From assembly GCA_013398015.1 (NCBI GenBank), contig VZRR01010904.1, positions 577,526 through 641,525 on the forward strand: a stretch of DNA of 64,000 nt, in the 5' to 3' direction. Position numbers and translations under genes: made by a program. Shown here piece after piece: positions 22,760 to 36,215 of this stretch; position 1 is the stretch's first letter; every line of letters starts with the position of its first letter. Below the pieces are notes generated by a model that had not been told where the DNA came from, ran no database searches, and saw only the letters and a program-made list of their open reading frames with translations. This stretch comes from Oreocharis arfaki. Taxonomy: Eukaryota; Chordata; Aves; Passeriformes; Paramythiidae.

Positions 22760-25700
22760 AATCTAGGAAACTTGTGTGTACAAAGAGATTTTTGGAGAAG
22801 AAACTACTTCTGAGTGTTAGCTTTCAGACAGCTTTTTGGGGTACATAGTTTCCTGACTCCTGCAACATACTTCCCACCTTTGTTGCTGCATTTCTGAGAG
22901 AGACCTCTAGGCTACCACCCAAAGTCAGTGTGGAAACACTGCAGAAAACTGAGCCAGATTTATTGGTTATGCCCCTTCTACCACTGAGATGTCCCAGACC
23001 AGTTGGTAAGGTAGAAAGGACCACAAGAGACACTGTAAATCCTAGGCTCAGTTACTTATTTGTAAGGCCAAGACTTTTGACACCACTGGAGCAAACTTGA
23101 AAAGTCTCTTTTGGAAGCTATCCATGTAAAGGAAACTTCCACTGCTGAAGAGATCTTAAGGAAGTTGGTTTATGTCAGTCCTGTTAGGCTCTGCCAGGGA
23201 ACTGGGTATCTGGTATTTAGTTTTACTTTACTTCACTCCTCAAATAAAATTGTCTTATAGTCAAGCCTCCTTTCATTCCCAGACTGCAAGAACCACCAAT
23301 CAGACACAAGTGAGGCTTTGTCCCCTCTATCAGAGCACTGTAACATCTTATTTTATACTTCCACCCTCATCTTTCCTTTAAAGCCCATTCACGTTGGCTT
23401 TTGTTTTTGTTGAATATCCTCAATCTCTCCCTTCTACAAGTCTGAGCTTGGAGCATTTATCATTATGTGAGATTGCACTGGAGTGATGTGAGGTGTTACC
23501 ACTGAATAATTTTTCATTCTCAGTTATCCATCATATGAAGTCAGACAGCGCAAGCATCACAAGTTTTGTGTGGCAGCAATAAAGTCCTGCAGTGGCAGAA
23601 AAATAAGCTAAAAAGATCATATAGTAAATCTTGTATTCATCCTTAACAATGAGTAAAAATACCAGATGAAACCTTCTGTCCATACTGAGCTAGCGAAGAG
23701 GGAAAGGTGACGTTTTGTGAATGAAAAAGAAGATGCGGGTAACTAAAGTCTTCTATTGCTTTTTCCTGTCAATACTATTCCAAACAGAACACAAATTCAA
23801 CTGGCCAGATTTTTTGGCCAATAAGACCTGGTAGTAGATGCATGGAAGTGCGATGAATTTGTGGGGGAAATGGCTGATCAGCTCAAGCTATTTCATGTGG
23901 AGTGGAAGTCCACTAGAACAGACAAATGCTAAAATGGATGGGTGTCTTCTGTCCTGTGTGACTCTCTCCTGGGAACTAAAAAAAAAAAAAAAGTGCTGTT
24001 CCCAGGAAGGTAGAATAGTCATTCAGTGTTCAAGTGAGCAGGAGAAAAATGTGTTTTGTAAAGATTGTTTCATTCTCTGCAGTTCCTGTGGTGAAGAATC
24101 ATGCATTAATATCTTCCCTGTCATTCAAGTCTAAGACAAATATTTTAATCAAAATATTATTCTCACTGAAGTTTAAACATAGAACCAAGGAAGGTTAAAA
24201 ACTATCTCATGGCATGAATGATTTGATATTAAAAATAAATATTACTTATAGAAACAAAAGCTATATGAAAAATACAATTTGAAGCAAGCACAAACTATCT
24301 TGTACAAGTGCCAGAATTACTAGTATCCTTCATATTTAAAAGGATAAATTGCCCTCCACAGCAACACAACCTGAAAACACCATGGACCCTAACCACTAGG
24401 CAATGACCCAGGGAATCATTACTGGACTGAAAAACTGGAGTTATAGGGAGACAAGTTCCTTAATGCCCTCTAAGAAAATCACAAAGCAGAGGGAATAGTG
24501 TAGAAGGAAACACAGTAGGTGGCTGGCCTAATAGTGATTTGCTGTCTTTGCTTCCTTCCATAGTCAATGGAGAGAGGATGAGCGTCCTGCCAGGCCAGCT
24601 GAGAACAGGAACCTGCTATCATGTATTCTGCATTGTCCACACCCCCACTGCCTTAAACCAGAGCTACATGAAAAACTTCCAAAAGCAAGAGAAAGGCAAA
24701 GAAATAAACAAAGTAAGAAAATGGATGGAGAACAACAGAGAGGGAGTACAAGCCACAAGGGCACTTGGATGAGGAGAAGATCCACAGTCACACAGCAACT
24801 TGGTTTTGCTTCTCTCAATAGGAGAGAGCAGAGTTAATGCTTTATCTTGCGAGAGATAAGGACCCACTCAAGGATCTCAGATCTCATGTTAACTGTAGTT
24901 TAGAGCAGAACTGAATGAATGTTTCAAGCTGAACAACTGTAAGAAGAAAATGTTTGGTGAGAGAGACTAGAGACTGTAAACTTGGAAAAAAACCAAAAGA
25001 AGAAAGAGCGATGTGAAGTTTTGCTGGTGGAGATGTAAAGAAAAGGATGGATTTTGAAGGATGTTGAAAAAGAAAAGTTGACCATGAGAAGCCTAAGACA
25101 GAACAGAGAACTGCACAGCTGGAAATCTGAATTACTGGAAATACATCTGAAATGTCAATGAAAATTACATAAAAGAGGGACAAGAAGAAAGAAAATTCAA
25201 TTTTAGTTGTCTTAAGCTAAGGAAGTACAGGCCTAAACAATATTCCCGTGTTTCCATTGAGAGAGCCACAGAGCATGACAAATCGTGTACCTAATGCGGG
25301 CTTTTATCTTGCACTTAAAATTTAGGCAGATAGGGCCTCCTCCTGAAGGTTTTAGAAAGTACGCTCTTCACTCCATTAGATATACAGGACACATACAATT
25401 CATAAGAACTGATGAGCTAGGAACAAAAAATGGAGGCAAAAATCTGGTTTCTAAGTTATTCAGTCTAGATCTGTGCACCTCACCCCTCTCCCCTTCCCCC
25501 AGTATTTGGGCAGAGGAGTAGGCATAGGTCTATGAAGCAAGATTCCACAAAAGAAGGAGAATTAAAAATATATGCCAGCAATACACTGTCTGAGGAATGG
25601 AAAGACTGCAGAGCGGACAGGATATGACATTGAGGTGTGCTGAAATGGGAGAAGCTGATGAAAAGAGTCAGTGAAAAGAGCAGAAGAGATACTTCTGTAC

Positions 25701-27657
25701 CTCAGTTACTCAGAAGGATGACAATGCCTTCAAAAACAAGTCAAAATTGGACTACAGAAGAGCTTAGCAGAGGATCCCAAGTTTTTTTGTGCCTTGGATA
25801 TATCAGTTAAGCAAGGAATGGTTGTAACTTTGTAATTCAACTGTTAAAAACAGGTTTGAGTCACATAAACTCAGATCCAGTTCTAAATTTCCCTTGTCCA
25901 CTTTGAAAGGTATTTCCATTTGGATTTGATTCAGTACCATTATTACTTTTACTGGAACTCCAGTGCGTATTGAGATCTGGAGATATTCCTAATTTTTAAT
26001 GGCATTTTGATTCAAGTTTAATGCTTATTAAAGAAGGGAATGTATAGGATTTATTTGAATTGGAACTTATTTTGTCAACGTAAGCCATAGCACAGTAAAA
26101 TTAGATCAGCTCATATATACATTTGTCAAGAATATGAAGATAAATGAAAGCTGATCATATAGATCAGAGAGTAAAATTTGGCCGCAGTTCTGTAGACAAA
26201 GCTACCCCTCTGCAAAGCATCAAAGAAAACTTCCCTAAGAACTGGTCTCCACATAAACCACTTTTTTTTACTCCACAAAAAAAACCTGTTAGAAGTCTAA
26301 TGCACCAGAGATGGTTCCTGCAGAAGTGCAGTTTGGTTAAAATCTGTTGAGAAAGTAAGTCAGCCATGTTTTTGCAGCAGCTTTCACTATTCACTACTGT
26401 TATGGTGAACTGCGAAGTAGCAGTGTATAATCACATCCTGCTCTGACGTAAAAATGTGATTTTTTAATTTAAAATAGCAGTTCTCACACTGCCTTCTCAC
26501 CAGCAGAATATTTTAAGCAGTACTGCATACCATGGTGCTCCATCTGATCTGTAACACTAAAATTCAAAGCATAAGAACAGGATATTGATTCACATGCCTC
26601 AACTATGAAGTGCACATTCTGTTATTGATTATTTTACTCTAAAATCTTGACCTCCATAGGAACATTGTAATAAGAAATTAGGTATGATAGCTTTGAAATA
26701 GTATTTAACTAGTGGAAGCCTTTTTAGAGTCAACCTGAAGAAAATACACGAGATGAACACACCTTTCAAAAAACCTCCAGTCTATCCCATTTGTGTTCAC
26801 TTAAAATCAGTGGGAAGTAGCTAAATGACACATCAATTTTTAATCAAAAATATTTTAGCTAAATATATTTCTTTGGGAAGCTACAACAAAATGAATTATA
26901 CAGTACTTTCACTGTACAACTCAAAAGAGAATACTTAATAACACCATGCAGCACAAATTGTGCTTGCATAGTGATTTTCACAGGGTGTCTTAAGGAAAAT
27001 TACACATAAAGAGTAAAAACCCACAAATTTAGATCATTGAGTGGAAGCCAAGGAGAACAAATAAAATTTAGTGCTGGATTTATAATCAGAAATTGAATCA
27101 ACATAACAAACCTTGGTAGACAATATGCTCCAGGTGTGAGAAATAGTACCCCAGCAAATCTCTAGCTTCCAGCAAATGTTATCATACTATTAAAACAGCT
27201 GAAAAAAATAGCACAGTTATTACCATAGTGACATTCTGCCACATATGTGAACAAAAGGCCGTGGGTTGTGCTAGGTTAAAATAGCATAAAAGATGAAAAG
27301 TAATATAGTGCTTTTCATAACAGACATACTGGCTGAAAAATGGAATGATGAGCAAAAAGATACCAAACTGCAGTAATCTGTGTTGGTCAACATGTGTGTT
27401 GACATCGTAGTAACAGACCAAAAATTGACTAGTAACAGTAATCCCAAAAGGAGTAGTTTCTGGACCTGTTGGTGTTTATGTACCAGATGATGATGCAAAA
27501 CTGAATTTTGCTCTCAGCAAGCCTCTAAGGCAGTGACTTCCCAAGCGGATCCATGTTTTTCTAACTAATTTCTAATCTAATTTCTAATTTATACACTGGT
27601 GTCATATAAATTTAACATTTTCGCTAACCAATAACTAAGCAGTCTGTCATAAGTAAT
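22760..27657. other. unannotated non-coding stretch
   Basis: No gene or repeat family is recognised. A 14-base A run lies near 23979-23992. Purine-rich segments occur at 24560-25200 on the plus strand. Confidence 0.5.
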
Positions 27658-27662
27658 AGAGT

Positions 27663-28335
27663 TGTCACCCAGAAAATTCTGAATGCTCCCAATGCTCAGT
27701 AATTTAAATAAAAGTCTTTAATCAAAACTTTTAAGCGTTCAAACACAATTGGGAAGGTGTGCATTGGAAGCCAAGTGTGGTATGGCAAACGCCTCTAACA
27801 ATAATTCAATCACATTGTGACTATGACAAAATATTCTCTCTCCCTTTGCCAGCAACCCATAGCTGAGCTTTTCTAAGCTGGCGCTTTCTTCACGGCCTCC
27901 TGCACGAGGCTCAGATACATGACCAGACTGCTGCATTGCTGGTACAATGTTAGTAGTACGTGTCTGCTGAGGAGCAAGAGACACCAGTGCACGCATTCTT
28001 AGACCGTGGCAATGTGCAGGAAGCCACTTGCTGCAATCCTTCCTCATGGTGCACTGCGCTCAATGGCGTTGCATCGCACTTGTCTTGAGCTGGGGCACGT
28101 TTGTCGGCTCAGCCATCCGGCTGCTACAGTGGCTGTGTATGGGCTCGGACACTGACACTTCCACACTTGCTCCTAGTCTGAGCTGATGTTTGTGTCAGCT
28201 TTCCAGTTAATGCCACAAAGCACTCAAGACTTCAGTCATTGTATCTGATGCCTTCTCTTGCCTAGTCAGAAAAATCACAGATATTAGGGTTGAGGAAACT
28301 TATCAGCAAACTAGGTTGCTACTCTCCAAATCCCA
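27663..28335 (-). mobile_element. possible solo LTR, family unknown
   Basis: Bounded by an exact 5-bp direct repeat, agagt, at 27658-27662 and 28336-28340. Inside these the sequence begins tg (27663) and ends ca (28335), as LTRs do. Read on the minus strand it would start TGGGATTTGGAGAGTAG and end TTTCTGGGTGACA, with an ATTAAA signal about 60 bases before the end. The interior (27740-28200) has more CpGs than its AT-rich surroundings, as transferred or young elements often do. I cannot match it to a named family, no TATA box is clear, and a 5-bp repeat over this span could arise by chance. Confidence 0.3.
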
Positions 28336-28340
28336 AGAGT

Positions 28341-31300
28341 TGCTATTAGGGGAAAAATACCCCCTCCAAACTCAAAAAACTCTAAAAACATCTATGGACA
28401 GAAAAAGAAAAGAGCAAAAATCTTCTTTTCCTTTGAGGCTGAATGAGACTGGAAAGCTGAAGGGACAGGAGTTAGGTAGTGTTTTATCATTAATTTGGAG
28501 TGCCATGCTTTTGCCTCCTTACAGCCTGATAGGTGATGTTACATGGCTAAGGGAGGATGGTATCACATGAAAAACGGGTAATTCTACTTGCCATTCTAGG
28601 TCTGATATGTTTTCCTTTGCAAGAGTGGCTTGCACAAAATCATGGAATATCAATGTCAAAGGAGAACAATTGAAGTTCTACTGAATCTGTGGTTACTTTT
28701 TGTCATGGTTACACAGAATGACATGTGAGTTGGTTTACTAAAAGGGGAAAGAACATATAACATAGCATATTAAAATTTACATCAAAATGTCAATAAATCA
28801 GAGAAGGAAATTGAGACTTTGAGGCTTTATCAGAAGAAAAGGAAAACTAATCTATTAATTTTGCATGCAGTAATACACAAGCATGTATTAATTTAAACAC
28901 AAAATGCTATTATCTTGGGAGATTCAACTTGTTTCAGATAAAACCAATCTGCTTTGCTGTCTCCAATGTGTGGTAATGCACAGGTAAGGTGTGGTTCCTT
29001 AGGGAACACAGAATATGAATTCATCCATCTCCCCAGGGCTGACACTTTAGCAGATGATGAAATGTACATTACTTAATCAACAATAACTTTTGCCATTTTA
29101 AATGGATGAGCATCAGAAGACTTACTGTGGCTATCCCCACACCTTGCATAAGCATGAATGAATCAAGCAACAGTAAGTCAATAAAATCAGCTACAGAGGT
29201 TTTGTTTGTTTTCGTTTTCTTTTTCTATTTCAAATGTGATTTTTTTGGGGTGAAATTAGGAACAAGAACTGCAGGTTTCCTTGTTGACGTGTTATGTTAC
29301 TTTGACAATTCACCTACAGCTATATACACAAACATAATATTATGAAATGTTGTTGACTAATAACAGCCAATTTACTGCACAGTTAACCTGTCAAAGTCAT
29401 TCTTTTACCATGGTATTTTATTAAATAATTAGAAAAATTGATCACAAAAAGAATAATAATACACCATAGTACTGATAATTAGCACTTTGTGAGAAACCAA
29501 AACATTGTTTGTTTCTTGTGAAGCATCTTTCCTGATTTACTTTTGGAGTTATAAAGCACAGTAATGATGCTTCAGAAATCTGTTTCATTCTTTTATTGAA
29601 GGATAAGGATTTAATTTTTAGAGGAGAGTACTGAGAGATGAAAGGCCTGGATATTTGGGGAATTTTCTTCATATCTCAAAGTCCTGATGCCACCCATTTC
29701 CTCAGTAATCTTTGGAAAGTGCCAACTACATGAAATTAAACACTGACAAAAATACTGTTCTTAGAAAAATTTCCTGATGTCTGATACTCACATAGTTGAT
29801 TCACCATTAGCTGGGGATTAAAAAAACCTGAATGGCTTTCTGCTGCATGAATTTTCTTCCAGACTTCCTCTTTTTCCTCACACATTTAACAAATGTTACA
29901 GTAGCAGGATTTATAAGTTCATTAACAGAGGGCTTAATTGTGCCTTCATTATAAATAGCAAGAGAAACTTCTGGAAAAGTTGGGCGAGCAGTAGCTTAGT
30001 ATAACTTTGCAGGTTCTGTATTAAGGCACATAAGTTACATGAGCTTAAACACTCAATTAAGTGTTATCAGTATTATTAATGTTAAAACCAAAACGTGAGT
30101 CAATATCATCTCCATTTCTCTCCAGATGGGACCCTTAATCCTGAGATTCCTCCCAAAACAAGAAGAATGTCAGGTCTTAATTAACTCACAGGAATGTTAC
30201 AAGTCTCCAGTGTTTTGTAAAATGCTTTGAAAATATCAGAAGTTTAATGCTAAATTAATGCAGTCCTTATTACAATAATTATTAACTGTTTACAGTTGTA
30301 ATCAGGTTGCTAAATGCCCTGCTCATTTCAAAGAGGCCGGAAAAAGTTCAATTTGTTGCATAATCAGCTATCTGCTCTTCAGTACACAAGCTAAATATAG
30401 TAGAAGATGTCAGCTACTAAATATGTAAGACTTGACGAAACAGCTCCTCTCTAACCTCAATTCTTCCAAACGAGTGCTATCAAATTCTGCAGAATTTTAA
30501 CTTTATTTAAATATCAGTATGGAAATAAACAGACTCAAGCCTGGTGTAATTTAGGTGAAAACCCTCTTTACATGAAGTGGGAATGACCAGAGCAATGCTG
30601 TCTTCCTTAAGGTTACAGGCACACAGCTGCCCGTGCTTCTGTTGCAGCTTCCATCTTTCCCAAGTGTTATGGTTGGATGAGATCCTTGACACTTATATCT
30701 GTCCTAGATGTCTATTTTAGAATAGATGAATTGGTACTGCCAGGATTGCTGTGGACAGTGGCAATGCCGGGATCCCTGGGGACAACTGAGCAACTGGGAA
30801 AACTTGGGTCAGAATCATTCCCCATAAGCTTGGAGGAGCTTTGAAGAAGAGTCACAGTCTGGAACTATTTACAGCAGCAGGAGATACAAAATAGGATGAG
30901 AAGAGAAAGACAAGCTGTGGCTTCCTGGTGAACAATAAATAGTTTTGCATTTCCAAAACCAAAGGTGGGAGAAGCAGAAAGAGAACGCTCCATCTGGCTT
31001 GAAGCAGTTGGAAGAGTTGACAGGAAAGAAGGACTTTCTGTTATTTATCAGACTCTTACTGAAAAATGCAAATGAAGGATTTCTCCAGCAGTGACAAAAG
31101 CCAACAGCTTCTTAAGAATCCATGTGTTACATGTTAAGGAGGGGAGAACTGATATTCCCTCAGACCAATAAGAGCTTTTGTTTTGAATCAGTTTTACACC
31201 AAGTAAGAAAAATGAGAACATTTTAGCCTTGTCCACAGAGTTGGCAGATGTGAATGGACTATTAACCTTTTATTTGTTTGCACAGGTTTGGATTTTGCCT

Positions 31301-34300
31301 ACAATGAATTCAGATTCAGCACAGTATTCTCATTATTCTTGGAGAATGACATTAAAATGTCAGATGACACTTGCAAATGAAGGTGAAGATTTTTGGAATT
31401 GCTCATGTTTCTTTGCCCTTCATCTGATAGTGAGGAGGGTAATAGTGAATAACTCTAGTTGGGATGGGATTAATTTTGCCTAAATTCAGACACTCAAAAT
31501 TTAGATATGTGCAGAAGGGTCACTCAGGTAGTGGTAAAAGGCCTCAATCGCATTTCCTTCTGGATTTAGTTCAAGACATAAATGTTATCTGCATGTACCA
31601 AAACACCAGAAACAAAGAGTAAGCTGCTTCTAGACCTTAGAGATGATAATAAAAAGAGCTGTAACTTCAGGTAAAACTTAACTCTGAAGAAAGCAAGCCT
31701 TGGCAAGAAAAGCAGGTATGATTAACTGCAGTAAGAGTGATCTAATGGACAATTATCAGACTCAAATAAAGAAAATTATTAGTAAAGGCAGTGCTCATAC
31801 TAACAATTTAAAAATTTTATATAGGGTTATCTCCAATAGATGTATATAAGAAATTGTAGGCATAGCTGACAGTCCCTCCTACAGTTCAATTTTCCTGACA
31901 CGTTCCTTTAGAAGACTCTGTTTCCAGTTACTTAAAATGTTGCCAAAGATTAACCAAAGTTCTGGACTAATTTTTTTCCTAGGCTATGAATTAGTAGTTT
32001 TTTACAAGATTTTAGTAAGAATAACCCTAGAGACTAGCTCTTTGTCTTTCTGCTATCAAAAGTATATTTGTGAAGAGTTTATTAATGCTCCCACACTATA
32101 AAGAAGGACCTTAAAGTTCATTGGCAGAGAGTGTTTTTTCCTCCATAATGATCCATACAAATTTAAACAATTTAGAAAATTACCAAACATGCTTAGTTTG
32201 GTAGTAAGGCAATAGAATTTTCTCATTACAATGGCTGAAGATGTTACCTGTTCAATGCACTGGATAGATGGATCTGCAGCGTTCTCTGCATCCCTCAAAA
32301 TGAGTGTTGGCTTCACTTTAGAAACAGATGCTGGATTGAGAACCAAAATTCAGTTGCACCAAATGTGCAGCTGTACTCACTACTCAATGGAGGCACATCA
32401 GCTATTTTCCAGGAGCTACTGGTTGCAGGTATTGTTCATACTAGCCCTAGATACTAGCACCACTCTACTGAAGTGCAAGTGTAAAAAATGAAGAAAATAA
32501 GAGAAAAAAGAAGAAAATATTGAGGATTTGACTAACAGCTTCAATGTCCAAATAAAATGGTTAGGAGATTGATTTTTGTTCCAGACAAATGAATTTTACA
32601 AAACCAAAAAGTTAGCGAACACTATTAAGTTTATCACAGGTTTCAGCTACTCATAGTGAGATGCTTCTTGGAAAGTTCAAATTCTATGTGCTTTCATCAG
32701 AGGGACCATTCACACGCTGAAATCAGACTGTGCCACTCTGCAATAAATTCTTCTGACACCTGTATATTCCTGAGCCATGAACTGCACTTGAGAGTGACTG
32801 AACTTTGGCTGCCTGATAACCTCCGCACAATGTAAGAAATGAGACAAGTAGAATTTTTATGGAGCTACTTATAAGCTTATCTCCTCTAGAAAGCCTCACT
32901 TTCTAAGTCAGTCAGTGGCAGAAGTCAGTCCAAACCTGACAGGGACACTATTCTTGTAGAATAGTGTGCGCCAACGCATCTGGAAGCAAAGAGAAACTAA
33001 TGTCAAACTCCAGTATGTGCTAGCAAAAAGAAATCCAAACAAGAAAAGAAGCTGCTGGTAGTTTTCTTTTCACTTGAAGTTCTATTTATTTTGCTAAATT
33101 ATTGAGCTACAATTAGAAAATCAGAGTAAGCTCTTGTTGTCTCTCCTCCAAGGCAAAGGGTAATCCTGAACATGCCTCAAAAGCTGACAGTTTGAAGAAA
33201 AGCCAACCCACATCTCACTGAGCAGTGTTGAAAACCCACAGATCTATCACTGTAGCAAAGTACTTTGTCCCTTTCCTCACATTGGCTGACACCTGACTGT
33301 TGTTTTGAACTGTGGTATTCCACACTTAAGGCCAGCATGGAGCTCTATGTTACTCTTCCATGCCTACTATATCTTCCTTTCTCTCTCACTAGACTGGTCT
33401 AGTAAGCTCTTTGCTACATTTCCTTCTCTATGCTGCTTAGACTTGGCACTTTGCAGTTCTCATTTTTTCCAGTCCTTTGACTTTCCTCCCTCACTGCACT
33501 ACTTTTTTTTTCATGCTGAGTGTCAGTCCCAGCCCTAGTTCAACTTCATCTTTCACCTACCCATCGGGTTTGTTTCTGGACCTTTTCTTTATTTCCTGCA
33601 TGGTACATTTCTTCTAATCACAATCGTATTTTCTTCTCTATCATTTTCTCTACCCAAGCTCTTCTTTTGCAGCAGTCTTTTCAAATTTGGGATAAAAAAT
33701 AATACCCCTAATACTCTTTCTCCCATCTGTTTCTTTCACCTAATTTAAATTGAGATAACTGTTCAAAATTTTGAAGACACCAAGTGTTGCATGGAAGGTG
33801 GGGAAGCAACCAATCCATGTGTAGAAAAGAGACTTTGTTTCTTCAGTATCCACGTGCCAGATTAGCTAAATTCTCATACAGGAGATCTGCTGACCATTTT
33901 CAAGGAAATTTTAACTCCTGCTGTTGTATTTAAAAACCAAACAAGCCTGAGAAAATAAAAAGGCTTCGGTAGAAATGTAGAACAAGCAAATGTAAATGTC
34001 TGTAGCCGTCTTCTGTTGTTTCACTGTGCTGAAGTTTTAGGAAGAAGGAAGACATAAATTCAATATAGATCATAAATTGATAAAACAATAAGCAAGTATA
34101 AATAAATAAAAATTAGCTATACATTATTTATATAACTAAATGTACAAAATTTAAAATATTTTAGTTGTAGCAATGCAGTCCTATCTATTAAATGTCCCAA
34201 TTCAAGAGAGAAGAAGAATCTTTAAAACTTTTTTCATGGCTGTTTCACACTACAGTAACTTGTCCCACTTCATGGTTGCACAGTGCCTCATGCAACAGAA

Positions 34301-35245
34301 TTCTGTTCTTCCTGGCCACTAAAATAAGAAATAAAATGATTGTGCATCCATAACTCCACAAGGAATCAAAATGGAGAGCAGTAATTTACAGTACTGCATT
34401 TATAATTTCCTCCTGTTTAACATCACTACTGGAAAGAAAAAGGTGAGGTTGAAACAGGAACTCTGATCCTCAAAGAACAGCACTGCCATTCTTCATTCAA
34501 AAGCTTTATCAGAGACAGAAAGGGAGCAATTGAGTAAGGCAGTTTTCATCACATGGTGCTTCACCAAACAGGCTTTTGACATAGTCATATTTTGTGTTCC
34601 CCAAAATAGCACTTCAGCATGCTTCAGTTTATGAACTTGTTTTTTTTAACTCCTTTGAATTTAATTAGGCTATTCATCAGTTTGGTAAATGCAAAGAACC
34701 TTTTAAAAGGGGAACGGTGATTGATTTTTAAAGTGCTATAATCACTTCATCTAGCTATAAAAAATACTTTCCAATATATTTCAAAGTATATTAATATTCA
34801 CATTTTAAAATACATCTTATGTCCTTATTTTAATAAATAACCAAGAAGCTACCATACTATCACTAGGTGCAGTTCTTCGCCCAGCAAAGCTCCCGTATAA
34901 AGCTCCCATTAACATCCATCCTTCATGTGAACCTTGCTGACACAAGAGGAAATTTTGGGAGTCAAATAAAATTTGTCCTATACAGAGTCTGGATCTGGGT
35001 CTGAATGGACTCACATGCAAACTAAAGGTGTATGACTATATCAGCACATCACTCAATACCATAAACTACTGTTTTCTGCACCCAAATAACAGTTTGAGGA
35101 GGGTCTCAAGCATTTTTGTGTGTGATTGCACTGAACAAGGTTGAAAAACTGCGGAAAAAGGGAAGCCCAGAATTGGCTAATTTGCCAGCACCCCTAAGGA
35201 ATCGTGCAATTCAAGTCTCCATTTTGCAGTCTTGCACCAAATTGC
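28341..35245. other. unannotated AT-rich non-coding stretch
   Basis: No exon or repeat family is recognised. The block at 29880-30420 is rich in TAATTA-like homeodomain words and has little low-complexity sequence, so it is a candidate conserved non-coding element, but this needs cross-species alignment. A perfect 9-bp inverted repeat with a 5-base loop lies at 32945-32967 (acactattc / gaatagtgt). Confidence 0.45.
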
Positions 35246-35574
35246 CTTCATATACTGCAGCATTTGTAACTTAGTCAGTCAGCCCCAGGGAGAGAATTCA
35301 CCACTGGAGTATGTGTATTCTAAATGTTTTCAGCCATAGATAGTGTCACAGATGTGTCCCTGCTGCAGAAACAGAGATTATTGCCTCAAAGAGAAAGAGT
35401 TACTNCAGAAAAATACTTCATATACTGCAGCATTTGTAACTTAGTCAGTCAGCCCCAGGGAGAGAATTCACCACTGGAATATGTGTATTCTAAATGTTTT
35501 CAGCCATAGATGGTGTCACAGACGTGTTCCTGCTGCAGAAACAGAGATTATTGCCTCAAAGAGAAAAAGTTACT
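35246..35574. repeat. 159-bp near-identical tandem duplication flanking an N
   Basis: Copy 1 is 35246-35404 and copy 2 is 35416-35574, a period of 170. Both start cttcatatactgcag and end aagttact or gagttact. By eye they differ at five positions in 159, about 97% identity. They are separated by an N at 35405 and ten bases (cagaaaaata). This may be a real recent duplication or two unmerged allelic contig ends. Confidence 0.93.
35405..35405. other. single ambiguous base (N)
   Basis: An N lies exactly after the end of duplication copy 1. A one-base N can mark a contig join of unknown or negative size. Confidence 0.95.
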
Positions 35575-36140
35575 CTTCAGACGATCAGTGTGACAGTTTG
35601 CAACTTTTAAGTTCTTGGCAAGGCCCAAAACCAACAGCTCCATCATCAGCTCAGCACTGTCTGTGTGACAAGGCTGACTGACCTCCGGGTGTATTGTCAC
35701 CATCACAAATCAGACTGCTGAGACCTCTGGTGAATAACATGAGTACAGTTCTGCTGTGTGAAATCCCTGTAACTCTGCCTGGGGCTGGCCAGCTCTGGAG
35801 GGAGAACTAATACCTGCACTCTCTTTGAGTCTGCTCCTCTGCAACCAGCAAATGCTGTCATGTAATGAAAGGAAAGGCAGTGGGACCTTCAGCGTCCCAT
35901 TTCCATACAGCACATGCTTCACAACACTTCCACATCCCTTCTTCTGTACCAACCTGAGTCATTTATTTTGCTGTCTCTCACTTCAGCTGTATGTCCTCCT
36001 CATTTATCCCTCTGCGCAGGATCAGCTCTTTGCCATCTATCAACAGGGTGTCATCCTGCACTTTCCTTAAGTATTTTTCTCTTGCTTTGTCATTAATAGC
36101 ATTTCTTCTCCCGTGTCCCTTCATATTACTTTGCTGCTGT
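35575..36140. other. unannotated stretch
   Basis: No gene is recognised. It is pyrimidine-rich toward its 3' end and leads into the microsatellite. Confidence 0.5.
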
Positions 36141-36215
36141 ACCTTACCTTACCTTACCTTACATTCTCTTACCTTACCTTACTTTTACCTTACCTTTACC
36201 TTGCTTTACCTTCCC
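36141..36215. repeat. imperfect (TTACC)n microsatellite
   Basis: Pentamer repeats of ttacc / ccttac with interruptions such as cattct and tttta. It lies in a longer pyrimidine-rich tract on the plus strand. The 142-residue open frame across it (35991-36419) is a by-product of stop-free repeats. Confidence 0.92.
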
